A stretch of DNA of 26,893 nt from NCBI GenBank assembly GCA_002418285.1, contig DIDT01000028.1:1-26893 (forward strand). Direction: 5' to 3'. A program made the position numbers and the translations under genes. Positions 1-10,892 of this stretch are shown here, in pieces (the first letter of the stretch is position 1; the number at the start of each line of letters is the position of its first letter). This DNA is from Phycisphaerales bacterium UBA5793 (GTDB lineage Bacteria; Planctomycetota; Phycisphaerae; Phycisphaerales; UBA5793). The notes beneath the pieces were generated by a model. That model did not search any database, had not been told where the DNA came from, and saw only the letters and a list, made by a program, of their open reading frames with translations.

Positions 1-929
1 CGAGGTTTTGAAACAGCTTCTAGCAGGATCATCGGCTCGCCTGGATTGAGCACGAATGCGTGCGAATCGAGAACGTTGCCGTTGTCGCCCACGATTTGGC
101 CCACGTCGTTGAGGGCGCGCGCGATACTCGTGGAACCGATGGTGTTGGTGTGAACATCCTCTGTCTGCCGATTCACCCACCTTGTGGCATGAACATCGCC
201 GCTGGACACTCTCGCGTAACCGACGATGACTCCGGCCCGGTTGACCGCGTAGGCCTTACTGTCCGTGCTGCTTAAGCCACCGAGATCGAAGACTTGATTG
301 TCGCGCCACAGGAGCGCCCTCAAAACACCTTCGACTCCGTACCCGTAGCCGACAATGTCCCCGGCGTTGTTGATGCCGAACGCCGCGCGTCCATCCCAAT
401 CCGGATGTGGCGCCGGCAGCATTCGCATCTGGCCGTTCTCCCACAAATACGCCTTGGGTCGACTGCTCTGCATCTCATACTCAGATTCGCCAACGACTTG
501 CCCTGCGTCGTTGACCCCGTACGCCACGCTCGTCTCGCCGCCGAGGGTACCAAGGTCAATGATCTGTCCATTGCGCCAGAGGACAGCGCGCCGATCGAGG
601 ATGCTGCCGTTCGGATCGAAACCGGCCCATCCCGCGATGTCACCCAGGTCATTGATTGCCGCAGCGGCAGCATGTTTGCCTCCGAGCGTCCCAAGATCGA
701 AGACTCCACCTGCATGAGGCCAGAGTGTTGCGTGAATCTCGTGCGTGCCGAACCCGGCCCAGCCAACCACGTTGCCGAGACTGTCGATACCGCCTGTGCC
801 GTCGAACTGGTAGGCGCTCCCGAAGTCCGGGAGTTCGAAGACCGCGTATCGGTAGTCCTGCGCTGTTGCCGTGATGGGAAGGGTGGTCGTGGCGAGCAGG
901 GCACTGGTTATCAGTCGGCTCAGGCGCAT
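1..929 (-). CDS. Secreted HAF-repeat protein (3' end outside window)
   Basis: I translated this by hand from the minus strand; it has no stop codon in the window, so only the first 309 residues are seen. Residues 1-23 form a signal peptide (basic start, hydrophobic core, likely cut near ATA-Q). The rest is about six copies of a roughly 45-residue unit. Each has a core like INDLGDIAGWAG (91-102), VNDAGQVVGES (139-149), INNAGDIVGYG (186-196), VNRAGVIVGYA (229-239) or LNDVGQIVGDN (273-283), alternating with LW.(N/D).Q..DLGTLGG segments. The last visible unit begins with HAF (290-292). This matches the HAF family of probable extracellular repeat proteins, which are thought to form beta-rich folds; no enzymatic role is known. 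The ATG is preceded by GGAG about 6 nt upstream. Exported location is inferred from the signal peptide. Confidence 0.85.
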   Translation of the reverse strand, partial: MRLSRLITSALLATTTLPITATAQDYRYAVFELPDFGSAYQFDGTGGIDSLGNVVGWAGFGTHEIHATLWPHAGGVFDLGTLGGKHAAAAAINDLGDIAGWAGFDPNGSILDRRAVLWRNGQIIDLGTLGGETSVAYGVNDAGQVVGESEYEMQSSRPKAYLWENGQMRMLPAPHPDWDGRAAFGINNAGDIVGYGYGVEGVLRALLWRDNQVFDLGGLSSTDSKAYAVNRAGVIVGYARVSSGDVHATRWVNRQTEDVHTNTIGSTSIARALNDVGQIVGDNGNVLDSHAFVLNPGEPMILLEAVSKP

Positions 930-945
930 GGCGTGGCTCCGCGAT

Positions 946-980
946 TGTGTTCAACATAACACAGAACGGGCGACGTCGCC
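946..980 (-). promoter_or_regulatory. Two inverted repeats upstream of the HAF gene; possible operator/promoter
   Basis: TGTGTT-N6-AACACA (946-963) is a perfect 6+6 dyad ending 17 nt before the HAF start codon. A TATGTT -10-like hexamer (minus strand, 958-953) lies in its centre. Next to it, GGCGACGTCGCC (969-980) is a perfect 12-bp palindrome. The -35 match 17 nt away is poor. Calling this an operator is inference from position and symmetry only. Confidence 0.3.
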
Positions 981-1010
981 AGTGAATTCCGGGGGATCGG
1001 GGAATCTTGA

Positions 1011-1042
1011 GGGGGTGATGGGGTGATTGGGTGAGGGGGTGA
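1011..1042. repeat. Four tandem 8-bp units (NNGGGTGA), G-quadruplex capable
   Basis: Four consecutive octamers read GGGGGTGA, TGGGGTGA, TTGGGTGA and GGGGGTGA, giving four G-runs of 3-5 with TGA-type spacers on the plus strand. They sit in the 291-nt space between the HAF start and the polX stop, where I see no gene. The rest of that space is G-rich (for example around 1160-1195). It also holds a short stem-loop at about 1132-1145 (GGCAT/ATGCC) with no T-tract, downstream of polX. Confidence 0.6.
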
Positions 1043-1220
1043 GGCGAAGGCGACTATTCGGCAGGGGAAGCGAAGGCGCAAGCGTGAAGCGAGTGGTGAA
1101 GACGGGCGGGAGTGCTCAGGTGCGGCCCCGGGCATGGCTATGCCGCGGGCGTTGGGTGGCGCTGGGGGGGTTTGGGGCCGTCGCTGGTGTTGGGGGCGAT
1201 GCGGCGTTGGATGGCGCTTG

Positions 1221-2990
1221 CTACCTGCGTTTGCTCTTGAGCCACGCGTGGAGTTTCTTGGCGCTCCAGGTGTTGATGCATTGCTCGGCGGGGAGCCAGC
1301 CTCGGCGGCCGGTGAGGACGCCGTAGATCAGGTTGTCGAAGTGCGGGATGCGGTGGGTGTCGGTGTCGATGGCGATCAGGCCGCCGGCCTCGACGACGGC
1401 GCGGACGTGGGTGTCGCGCAGGTCGAGCCGCTTCCAACTGGCATTGATCTCGAGCGCGACGTTGTGCTCCTTGGCGGCGGTGATGATCGCTTTCATGTCC
1501 GGCTCAAGGCCTTCGCGCGTACCCACCATGCGACCCGTCGGGTGGCCGATGATGTGCACGTATGGATTGCTGATCGCCTTGAGCAGGCGCTTTGTGGCGG
1601 TCTTGCTGTCCTGGCGCAGCGAGACGTGCGGCGAAGCGACGACGACGTCGAGTTCGGCGAGCACCTTGTCTTCGTAATCGAGTGTGCCGTCGGGGAGGAT
1701 GTCGACCTCGGCGCCGAAGACGACGGTGATGTTCTTATGTTTCTTTGCCGCGGCGGCGACGGCTTTGCGGTGCTGCCAGAGGCGCTCGACACTGAGGCCG
1801 TTGGCGATGACGCTGGAGACGGAGTGGTCGGTGACGGCGAGGGTGTGAAAGCCGCGCGACTCGGCGCCGGAGATCAGTTCGTCGATGGTGAGTTTGCCGT
1901 CGCTGGCGTTGGTGTGGGCGTGGAGTTCGGCCTTGATGTCTTTGAGTTCGAGCAGATCAGGGATGTCGGCGTCGAGTTCGCCGCGATCTTCGCGCAACTC
2001 GGGCGGGATGTAGGGCAGGCCGAGCGCTTTGTAGACGTCGGCTTCCTTGGCGGCGGCGACGGGTTTTTCGCCGGAGTCCTGCGGGCGCTCGTCGAGGCCT
2101 TTGTAGAGGCCGTATTCGTTGAGGCGGTGTTTCTTCTTAATGGCGAGTTCGCGAAGGCGGACGTTGTGTTCCTTTGAGCCGGTGAAGTAGAGCCAGGCGG
2201 CGCCGAAGTTGGCCCTGGGAACGAGGCGCAGGTCGGCCTGAATGACGAGGCCGCGCAGGTCGACGCGGACCGAGCACTTGGTGTCGCCGCGCGAGAGGAC
2301 CTGGGTGACACCTTCGTAGGTGCAGAAGGCTTGCCGCATGGCGTCGGCGTCTTTGCAGGCGGCGAGGATGTCGATGTCGCCGATGGTTTCCTTGCCGCGG
2401 CGCAGGCTGCCGGCGTACTCGACCTGCTCGGCACCTTTGACTTTGCGCAGAGCCTCGACGAACTCGATGGCGACGGGGCGGACGATGCCGATGGGCGTGC
2501 GATCGCCGGCCTTCTCGCGAAACTCAAGGGCCTTGCGGATGTTTTCGATGGTCTTGTCACCCATGCGCGGCAGCTCGCGCAGCTCGGGCGAATCAAGTTT
2601 GGCTTTGAGGTCTTCGATGGAGGTGATGCCGAGCTTGTCCCACATGAGCTTGACGGTCTTGGGGCCGAGGCCGGGGATGTCGAGCACGCCGAAGAGACCG
2701 GCGGGGACTTTGCTGAGCAGCTCGGTGTGTTCGGCGATCTCACCAGTTTCGAGGAACTCGACGATCTTCTCGGCTGAGCCTTTACCGATGCCGTCAATCT
2801 TTGTGAGTTGTTTGATGCCTTGCTCGGGATCTTCATCGACGATGGCCTCGACGTCCTGCGTGAGGTCTTTGAGGACGCGGGCAACCCGGGCATCGGAATT
2901 GATGCGGAAGGGGTTGGCGCCGGTCAGTTCGAGGGCGGCGGCCATCTGCTCGAAGATCTGGGCGAGTCTGGCGTTGGTGTTGGTGGGCAT
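1221..2990 (-). CDS. polX: DNA polymerase X family with PHP 3'-5' exonuclease domain
   Basis: This 589-residue protein has the usual length and order of bacterial PolX, a gap-filling repair polymerase. The N-terminal 8-kDa-like domain has helix-hairpin-helix motifs at 64-76 (KIDGIGKGSAEKI) and 104-116 (DIPGLGPKTVKLM), and a further HhH-like motif at 139-151. The polymerase palm carries the signature GSLRRGKETIGDIDIL (194-209), with metal-binding Asp205 and Asp207 and a third Asp at 253 (QADLRLV). The C-terminal PHP domain (about 353-589) keeps its metal ligands: H357/H359 (HAH), D388/H389 (TDHS), E428 (GAEVD), H455 (ASPH), H483 (GHPTGR) and D544/H546 (DTDTH). Both activities therefore look intact. 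It likely acts in base-excision or gap repair. It is divergent from terC, with about 100 nt between them. The ATG start leaves a complete N-terminal domain. Confidence 0.95.
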   Translation of the reverse strand: MPTNTNARLAQIFEQMAAALELTGANPFRINSDARVARVLKDLTQDVEAIVDEDPEQGIKQLTKIDGIGKGSAEKIVEFLETGEIAEHTELLSKVPAGLFGVLDIPGLGPKTVKLMWDKLGITSIEDLKAKLDSPELRELPRMGDKTIENIRKALEFREKAGDRTPIGIVRPVAIEFVEALRKVKGAEQVEYAGSLRRGKETIGDIDILAACKDADAMRQAFCTYEGVTQVLSRGDTKCSVRVDLRGLVIQADLRLVPRANFGAAWLYFTGSKEHNVRLRELAIKKKHRLNEYGLYKGLDERPQDSGEKPVAAAKEADVYKALGLPYIPPELREDRGELDADIPDLLELKDIKAELHAHTNASDGKLTIDELISGAESRGFHTLAVTDHSVSSVIANGLSVERLWQHRKAVAAAAKKHKNITVVFGAEVDILPDGTLDYEDKVLAELDVVVASPHVSLRQDSKTATKRLLKAISNPYVHIIGHPTGRMVGTREGLEPDMKAIITAAKEHNVALEINASWKRLDLRDTHVRAVVEAGGLIAIDTDTHRIPHFDNLIYGVLTGRRGWLPAEQCINTWSAKKLHAWLKSKRR

Positions 2991-3093
2991 GTGGTAAGGG
3001 TATCGTGCGACGGCGAGGCGGCGAGGGTGCGTGAGGCAGTGGACACGCCGGGAGAGGCGGCAATGCTCTAGCGATACCTGAAAGGAGAGCGGT

Positions 3094-3861
3094 GTGCTTT
3101 CATTGCTTGCTCATGCCGGTGCGGCCGCTGCGCCGCACGCCGACACGCTGACCAATGCCCTGCTGGCGCTGGTCACGCTGACGGCGATGGAGATCGTGCT
3201 GGGGATTGACAACATTGTGTTCATCTCCATCGTCGTCGAGCGACTGGAGGAAGGCAAACAGGCGATGGGGCGGCGGGTGGGGCTGCTGCTGGCCATGGGA
3301 CTGCGCATCGCATTGCTGCTGAGCATCACCTGGGTGACAAACCTGACGGGCGATCTGTTCACGCTCTTCGGCGAGCCGTTCTCGGGGCGCGATCTCATCC
3401 TGATCGCCGGCGGACTGTTCCTGGTCGCCAAGGCGACGTTCGAGATTCACGAGCGCATCGAGGGGCCGGATCATGAGAAGACGATCCGCACGAAGGCGGC
3501 GGCATCGTTCGGGCAGGTCATCGTGCAGATCCTGGTGCTGGACATGGTGTTTTCGCTGGACTCGGTCATCACCGCTGTGGGTATGGCGCGAGATCTGTGG
3601 GTGATGATTACGGCAGTGGTGGTGGCGGTGGGTGTGATGCTCGTGTTCGCGGGATACATCGCGGCGTTCATCAAGAAGCACCCGACGCTGAAGATGCTGG
3701 CGCTGGCGTTCTTGCTTCTGATCGGGGTGATGCTGCTCGTCGACGGGATCGGCCGGGAAGTCAACAAGGGCTACATTTACTTCGCCATGGCGTTTTCGCT
3801 GACCGTGGAGTCGCTGAACCTGTGGGCGGCGAGCCGGCGCAAGGCGGCTGGCGCCGGATGA
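3094..3861 (+). CDS. TerC-family integral membrane protein
   Basis: This is a 255-residue polytopic protein with about seven hydrophobic segments. The two TerC-family hallmarks are EIVLGIDNIVFIS (33-45) and DMVFSLDSVITAVGM (150-164). Their intramembrane acidic residues (D39, D150, D156) are conserved in the family and thought to handle metal ions. A cytosolic loop (about 118-136) is charged. Members are linked to tellurite resistance, manganese export or metal loading of exported proteins; which applies here cannot be told. The start is GTG at 3094, chosen because AAAGGAGA (3081-3088) lies 5 nt upstream and no ATG fits. It may be co-transcribed with the methyltransferase 38 nt downstream, although a terminator-like hairpin overlaps the end of this gene. 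Confidence 0.92.
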   Translation: MLSLLAHAGAAAAPHADTLTNALLALVTLTAMEIVLGIDNIVFISIVVERLEEGKQAMGRRVGLLLAMGLRIALLLSITWVTNLTGDLFTLFGEPFSGRDLILIAGGLFLVAKATFEIHERIEGPDHEKTIRTKAAASFGQVIVQILVLDMVFSLDSVITAVGMARDLWVMITAVVVAVGVMLVFAGYIAAFIKKHPTLKMLALAFLLLIGVMLLVDGIGREVNKGYIYFAMAFSLTVESLNLWAASRRKAAGAG

Positions 3862-3883
3862 GATACGATCGTGGCGCCTTTTT
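3850..3883 (+). terminator. Terminator-like hairpin over the terC stop codon
   Basis: GGCGCC (3850-3855) can pair with GGCGCC (3873-3878) across a 17-nt loop, followed directly by TTTTT (3879-3883). The hairpin overlaps the terC stop (3859-3861) and ends 4 nt before the Shine-Dalgarno of the next gene. The stem is only six G-C pairs and the loop is long, so partial termination is more likely than a strong stop. Confidence 0.4.
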
Positions 3884-3899
3884 CACCGGAGGATTGAAC

Positions 3900-4637
3900 A
3901 TGCGATCCTGTTGCCGTGCGTGGTGTCGTCTCGTTGCGGCTGGTGCAGTGCTTGCGCTGCTCGCGGCCACGATGCAGAATCCTGCCGCGCCTCCCAAGGG
4001 TGAACAGGAACAGAGCGTCAAGCCCGGGATCAACGAGCGGTGGAAAAGTGATGACATCGCGCCGCTGGTGCAGACACTCGAGGATGAAGGGCGCGAGATC
4101 TATTCGCAGCGCGAGCGGATTGCAGCGCTGGTGGGACCACGCAGGGGCAGCGTCATGGCGGACGTGGGCGCTGGCAGCGGGTTCATGTCGGAGTTGTTCG
4201 CCGGGCTCGTGGGCAGCGCGGGCAAGGTGTACGCCGTAGATATCAACGCGGGTTTAATGGAGCGGCTGGCCAAGGACGCAACCGACAGGGGCATCACCAA
4301 CATCGAAACGGTTGTGTGCGGCGAACGCAGCGTTGATCTGCCGGCGAACTCGATTGACCTGGTGTTCATCTGCGACACCTATCACCACTTCGAATATCCG
4401 AAGAGCACGATGCATTCGATCTACGAAGCGCTCAAACCGGGCGGGCAGGTGGTGGTGGTGGATTTCTATCGCATTGCGGGCGTGTCGCCGGAGTGGATCA
4501 TGGGGCACGTGCGCGCGGGTGAAGAAGTGTTCACGCAGGAGATCGAGGACGCAGGGTTTGAGCTGATCAACCAACACTACCCGGCGTATCTGCCGCAGAA
4601 TTATGTGCTGCGGTTCCGCAAGGTCTCGGATCACTGA
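3900..4637 (+). CDS. Class I SAM-dependent methyltransferase with N-terminal signal sequence
   Basis: The 245-residue protein begins with a short basic region and a hydrophobic core (about 11-24, LVAAGAVLALLAAT), so it should be exported or membrane-anchored. The Rossmann methyltransferase domain follows: motif I DVGAGSG (88-94), motif II acidic residue in YAVDI (111-115), LVFICDTYHHF (154-164) and the post-strand motif EALKPGGQVVVVDF (176-189). The substrate is unknown; the layout resembles the UbiE/Methyltransf_11-type group. The ATG was chosen because GGAGG (3888-3892) is 7 nt upstream. The reading frame stays open upstream into terC but only as a shadow. A signal peptide on a SAM enzyme is odd, since SAM is cytoplasmic. 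The stretch could instead be an uncleaved anchor facing the cytoplasm. Confidence 0.82.
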   Translation: MRSCCRAWCRLVAAGAVLALLAATMQNPAAPPKGEQEQSVKPGINERWKSDDIAPLVQTLEDEGREIYSQRERIAALVGPRRGSVMADVGAGSGFMSELFAGLVGSAGKVYAVDINAGLMERLAKDATDRGITNIETVVCGERSVDLPANSIDLVFICDTYHHFEYPKSTMHSIYEALKPGGQVVVVDFYRIAGVSPEWIMGHVRAGEEVFTQEIEDAGFELINQHYPAYLPQNYVLRFRKVSDH

Positions 4638-4709
4638 CCGCGACACCCCGGCCCAGGCAATCCACCCCCACCGCGCCTCCAAAATGACCGATAGACTTGC
4701 GGACAGCCC

Positions 4710-6095
4710 ATGCCACGCCGCACGAAACCCATTCCGACCTGGCTGCGACGACTGCTGCTGACTCCCACGGCAGAGTTGAACCGGTGGCAGTACATGGTGC
4801 GCTTCCTCGCGGAACTGGCGCGGCACGGAATGAAGCAACTCAAGGAAGACCGGGCCGGACAGATGGCCGCGGCGCTGGCGTTTCGGACCATCTTCGGACT
4901 TGTTCCGGTGACGGCCATTGGCCTGCTGATCTTCCGCGTGCTTGGGGGCATTGATCGATTCGAGTCGTTCGTGCGCGATGTGCTGGCGGCCACGCCCCTG
5001 GAAAGTGTGAACGTACCCAAAGTCGGCGCTGCGGAGGGCGCGGAGGCGGCAACTGTTCCACTCATCGACTGGCTCATGGAGACGATCCGCCAGATCAATA
5101 ACAACGTCAACTTCGAATCGATCGGGATCGTCGGCCTGCTCGTACTCGTCTGGGCGGCGATCGGGATGATGACGACGATCGAACGTTCGTTCAACACGAT
5201 TTGCCGGGCGTCGGAGAATCGACCGCTGTCTCGGCGCGTACCGCTCTACGGTTTCACGATCATCATCGGACCGGGCCTGCTGTACTTGAGTTTCTTTCTC
5301 GACCGGCGGTTCCATGAGCTGGTGACTCAATTTGCCGACAAACTCGGACCGTGGGCGGTGTCGAGCATTTCCGCGGTGGGCGTGATCACCTCCGTGGGCA
5401 CGACGTGGCTGTTCATCATGCTGCTCTACGTCTCCGTGCCGAACACCAAGGTGAAGTTGCCGGCGGCGGCGTTCGGCTCGCTGGTCACGGCGGTGTGCTG
5501 GTCGGTTGGCGCGCGCGGGCTGGGGGCGTACATCTCGACGATCTTCGGCACGAGTTCGAGCTACTCGGTTCTCTACGGCACGCTGGGTTTGATTCCGGTG
5601 TTTCTCTTCTGGGTTTACGCGATGTGGATCATCGTGCTGTTCGGGCTGGAGCTGACCTCGGCGTTGCAGGCGGTGGGGATGCGGATGGTGCACTCGATCC
5701 CGGACCGGCCCCACGTGCCGCCGGTGATGGACCCGGCTCTGGTGCTGCCGATGATGCGGGTGGTGGCGGAGCGATTTGAGCAGGGTGAGCCCACGGACGC
5801 GCGGCACATCATGGAGCGGACGCACATCTCCGAGCGAGGCGTGGAGCTGGTGCTGGCGACGCTGGCGTCCAAGGGGGTATTGCACCGGATCGAGCCCAGC
5901 GAGCGGCCGACCTTTGCGCTGGCCCGTCCGCCGGGTCGAATCGCCCTTTCCGAGGTAGTGGATCACACGCAAAGTCTGCTGGGATCAAAGGATGCGATCG
6001 GTGGAGACTGGCCGCTGGTCGAGGCCCTGCGGAAAGCCCAGATCAAGAGCCTGGGCAGTCAAACGCTGGCGGATCTGCTCCATTCGGGCAATTAG
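4710..6095 (+). CDS. yihY: YihY/BrkB (UPF0761) family membrane protein with C-terminal extension
   Basis: The 461-residue protein has about six membrane segments between residues 55 and 320. Family landmarks are the N-terminal AAALAFRTIFGLVPV (53-67) and the conserved SYSVLYGTLGLIPVFLF (284-300) running into WVYAMWIIVLFGLEL (301-315). The molecular role of the family is not settled; older annotation as ribonuclease BN is wrong. Residues about 340-461 form a soluble tail with helical segments and a HISERGVELVLATLASKGVL stretch (372-391) that looks like a winged-helix, a C-terminal domain seen in some family members. The ATG at 4710 has no clear Shine-Dalgarno. It follows the methyltransferase by 72 nt on the same strand. 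Confidence 0.88.
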   Translation: MPRRTKPIPTWLRRLLLTPTAELNRWQYMVRFLAELARHGMKQLKEDRAGQMAAALAFRTIFGLVPVTAIGLLIFRVLGGIDRFESFVRDVLAATPLESVNVPKVGAAEGAEAATVPLIDWLMETIRQINNNVNFESIGIVGLLVLVWAAIGMMTTIERSFNTICRASENRPLSRRVPLYGFTIIIGPGLLYLSFFLDRRFHELVTQFADKLGPWAVSSISAVGVITSVGTTWLFIMLLYVSVPNTKVKLPAAAFGSLVTAVCWSVGARGLGAYISTIFGTSSSYSVLYGTLGLIPVFLFWVYAMWIIVLFGLELTSALQAVGMRMVHSIPDRPHVPPVMDPALVLPMMRVVAERFEQGEPTDARHIMERTHISERGVELVLATLASKGVLHRIEPSERPTFALARPPGRIALSEVVDHTQSLLGSKDAIGGDWPLVEALRKAQIKSLGSQTLADLLHSGN

Positions 6096-6127
6096 TCCCA
6101 CAATTCGACCTTGACAGATTACTTATT

Positions 6128-6155
6128 TTGACCCTGCGGAGGGCCGGACTATCCT
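6128..6155 (+). promoter_or_regulatory. Sigma70-like promoter of the nusA operon
   Basis: TTGACC (6128-6133), 16 nt, TATCCT (6150-6155). It lies 33 nt past the yihY stop and is the best promoter match before nusA. A TTGACA at 6111-6116 has no partnering -10. Transcription from here would give a leader of about 330 nt. Confidence 0.5.
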
Positions 6156-6162
6156 TCCCCTA

Positions 6163-6493
6163 GTCTGTAGTGGCGTGTTTTTCGGCTTGCTTGCGTTTGG
6201 AGTACGCAGATGCACCGTTGGGAAGAACCCAGTGCGTGGTAGGCACCGAGTCAACTCGCACGCTCTCCCCACGCCCACGAATCGGGCTTTTGAGGGGCGC
6301 GTCATGACCTGAGGCAAAGCCACAGGTTGGGTTGACCGGTTGTGAGGCGCCGTTGCGCCGCGCGATCGCACTACAGGCCACAGGCGCTGCGGATGCGCCG
6401 GTGGTTTTTTGTTTACCGGCTTTTGCGGCCGGGCACGACGCCCGGCTTGATCGACAACTGAATACACAATTCGGCGAAAGGACAATCAGAAAC
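6163..6493 (+). promoter_or_regulatory. Structured nusA leader with alternative hairpins
   Basis: The 398-nt gap between yihY and nusA holds no credible gene. Read as RNA it has a series of stems. These are 6192-6196/6204-6208 (TGCGT/ACGCA); 6306-6328 (ACCTG-A-GGC, loop AAA, GCC-A-CAGGT); 6346-6350/6355-6359 (GGCGC/GCGCC, 4-nt loop); 6383-6387/6395-6399 (GGCGC/GCGCC); 6397-6402/6415-6420 (GCCGGT/ACCGGC) followed by TTTT; and 6428-6434/6440-6446 (GCCGGGC/GCCCGGC, 5-nt loop). The fourth and fifth stems share bases 6397-6399 and exclude each other. The 3' arm of the fifth can also pair with 6428-6432. This is an attenuator-like layout. E. coli nusA is autoregulated through its leader; the same role here is inference. 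Confidence 0.4.
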
Positions 6494-7924
6494 ATGAACC
6501 AGGAAACCCTCCGCATCATCGACTCGATCGCGCGCGACCGCAAGATCGACCGCGAGTCGCTGTTCCGCGACATTGAAACCGCGATGATCTCCGCGGCGCG
6601 CAAGCACTTCGGCTCGCTCGACACGGATGAGTTCCGCTGCGCCATGGACCGCTTCAACGGCGAGATCCGCCTGTGGAGGCGCTTCCCCCCTGCTGAGACT
6701 GATCCCGTGACTGGTGAGCCGGTCGGCGAATGGACCGAGATCGAAATCGACCTGCGCGAACTGGGGCGCATTCCCGCCCAGACGGCCAAGCAGGTCATGA
6801 TTCAGCGCTTCCGCGAAGATGAACGCGAAGCGCTGTTCGAGGAGTTTTCCAAGCGCGTCGGCGAAATGGTGACCGGCACGGCCCAGCGCTACGAGGGCGG
6901 CGCGCTGGTCATCCAGATCGATCGCGCGGAAGGTTTCATGCCGCGCAGCGAGCAGATTCCCGGCGAGAACTTTCAGCCCGGCGATCGCGTGCGGTGCCTC
7001 ATCCTCGATGTGCGCGACATGGGCAACCAGGTGAAGATCGTGCTGAGTCGGGCGAATCCGGACTTCATTCGTCGCCTGTTCGAGGTGGAAGTGCCGGAAG
7101 TAAGCGAGCGCATCATCGAGATCAAGGCGATGGCGCGCGAGCCGGGATTCCGCACCAAGCTGGCCGTGTCGTCGATCGACTCGAAGGTCGATGCCGTGGG
7201 CGCGTGCGTCGGCGTGCGCGGCAGCCGCATCAAGAACATCGTCGACGAACTCGGCGGCGAGAAAATCGACATTGTCCGTTGGAACGATTCGAGCCAGATT
7301 CTGATTCAGAACGCGCTCAAGCCGGCTGAGGTCAAGGATGTTTCGCTGTGCTTCGAACTCGGCCGAGCCACCGTCGTGGTTGAGGAAGAGCAATTGAGCC
7401 TGGCGATCGGCAAGCGCGGGCAGAATGTGCGACTCGCGGCCCGTCTGACAGGCTGGGATGTGGACATCCTTACACCGACCGAGTACGCCAAGGGTCTTGA
7501 AGTGCTCGTTGAGACGCTTCGCCAGGTCGAAGGGGTCACCGAGGAGCAACTGGACCGCCTGGCGGCGCTGGGCATGGTCAGTGTGTTCGACGTTGAGGAA
7601 GTCGGCGCGGAAGTGCTGGCGGAAGAGCTAGAAGTCACGCCCGAACAGGCGGACCAGATGGTCGAACTCGCGTCGACCAAGGCCAAGATCGTGGCCGAAG
7701 AACAGCAGCGTGAGAAGGAGGAAGAAGCGAAACGTCGCGCCGAAGACCAGCGTCTGGCGGCGAGTGTGCTGGACGGCACGCCGGGCGAACCGGCCGATCA
7801 GGAGCCGGAGTCGACCGGCGAGGAGGCGGGCAGCCACGATGGCGCCGCGCAGGCCGCGACGATTCTCGGTATTGGGCGCGGCCCGACCCCGGTCACCCAG
7901 CCGAGCGGAGAAGAAGGATCATGA
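6494..7924 (+). CDS. nusA: Transcription elongation/termination factor NusA
   Basis: NusA binds RNA polymerase and controls pausing, termination and antitermination. The 476 residues show the N-terminal RNAP-binding domain (about 1-120), the S1 domain (about 124-190, GTAQRYEGGALVIQI onward), KH1 (about 232-261, with GVRGSRIKNIVDEL) and KH2 (about 300-325, IGKRGQNVRLAARLTGWDVDI region). Next comes one helical hairpin-type domain (about 335-395), then a charged coiled coil (400-420) and a low-complexity acidic tail. The E. coli-type duplicated acidic repeats are not evident. ATG 6494 is used because the homologous N-terminus (NQETLRIIDSIARD) starts there and AAAGGA lies 11 nt upstream. The open frame back to 6332 is leader sequence. 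It heads the nusA-infB-rbfA unit; rimP is missing from its usual place. Confidence 0.95.
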   Translation: MNQETLRIIDSIARDRKIDRESLFRDIETAMISAARKHFGSLDTDEFRCAMDRFNGEIRLWRRFPPAETDPVTGEPVGEWTEIEIDLRELGRIPAQTAKQVMIQRFREDEREALFEEFSKRVGEMVTGTAQRYEGGALVIQIDRAEGFMPRSEQIPGENFQPGDRVRCLILDVRDMGNQVKIVLSRANPDFIRRLFEVEVPEVSERIIEIKAMAREPGFRTKLAVSSIDSKVDAVGACVGVRGSRIKNIVDELGGEKIDIVRWNDSSQILIQNALKPAEVKDVSLCFELGRATVVVEEEQLSLAIGKRGQNVRLAARLTGWDVDILTPTEYAKGLEVLVETLRQVEGVTEEQLDRLAALGMVSVFDVEEVGAEVLAEELEVTPEQADQMVELASTKAKIVAEEQQREKEEEAKRRAEDQRLAASVLDGTPGEPADQEPESTGEEAGSHDGAAQAATILGIGRGPTPVTQPSGEEGS

Positions 7925-8002
7925 TGGGCAGTCGCGTGCAAGAACACCCGACTCTCCGCCTGGCCGGAAAGACCAGGCATGTATTGAACTGAGGAGCAGC
8001 CT

Positions 8003-10876
<2,874 letters not shown>

Positions 10877-10892
10877 GTCGGGGAGTCTGTGA

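Noticed and set aside
1134..2177. 347-codon plus-strand frame opposite polX
   Set aside because: Val/Gly/Asp-rich mirror of the PolX coding frame with no recognisable fold.
4254..5972. 572-codon open frame on the minus strand, opposite the methyltransferase and yihY genes
   Set aside because: Its translation is a His/Arg/Gln-rich string without domains, and the opposite strand encodes two clear families. Long antisense frames are common in GC-rich DNA.
6332..6493. 54-residue N-terminal extension of NusA
   Set aside because: The extension is unlike NusA and lies in the hairpin-rich leader; the homologous N-terminus and Shine-Dalgarno support 6494.
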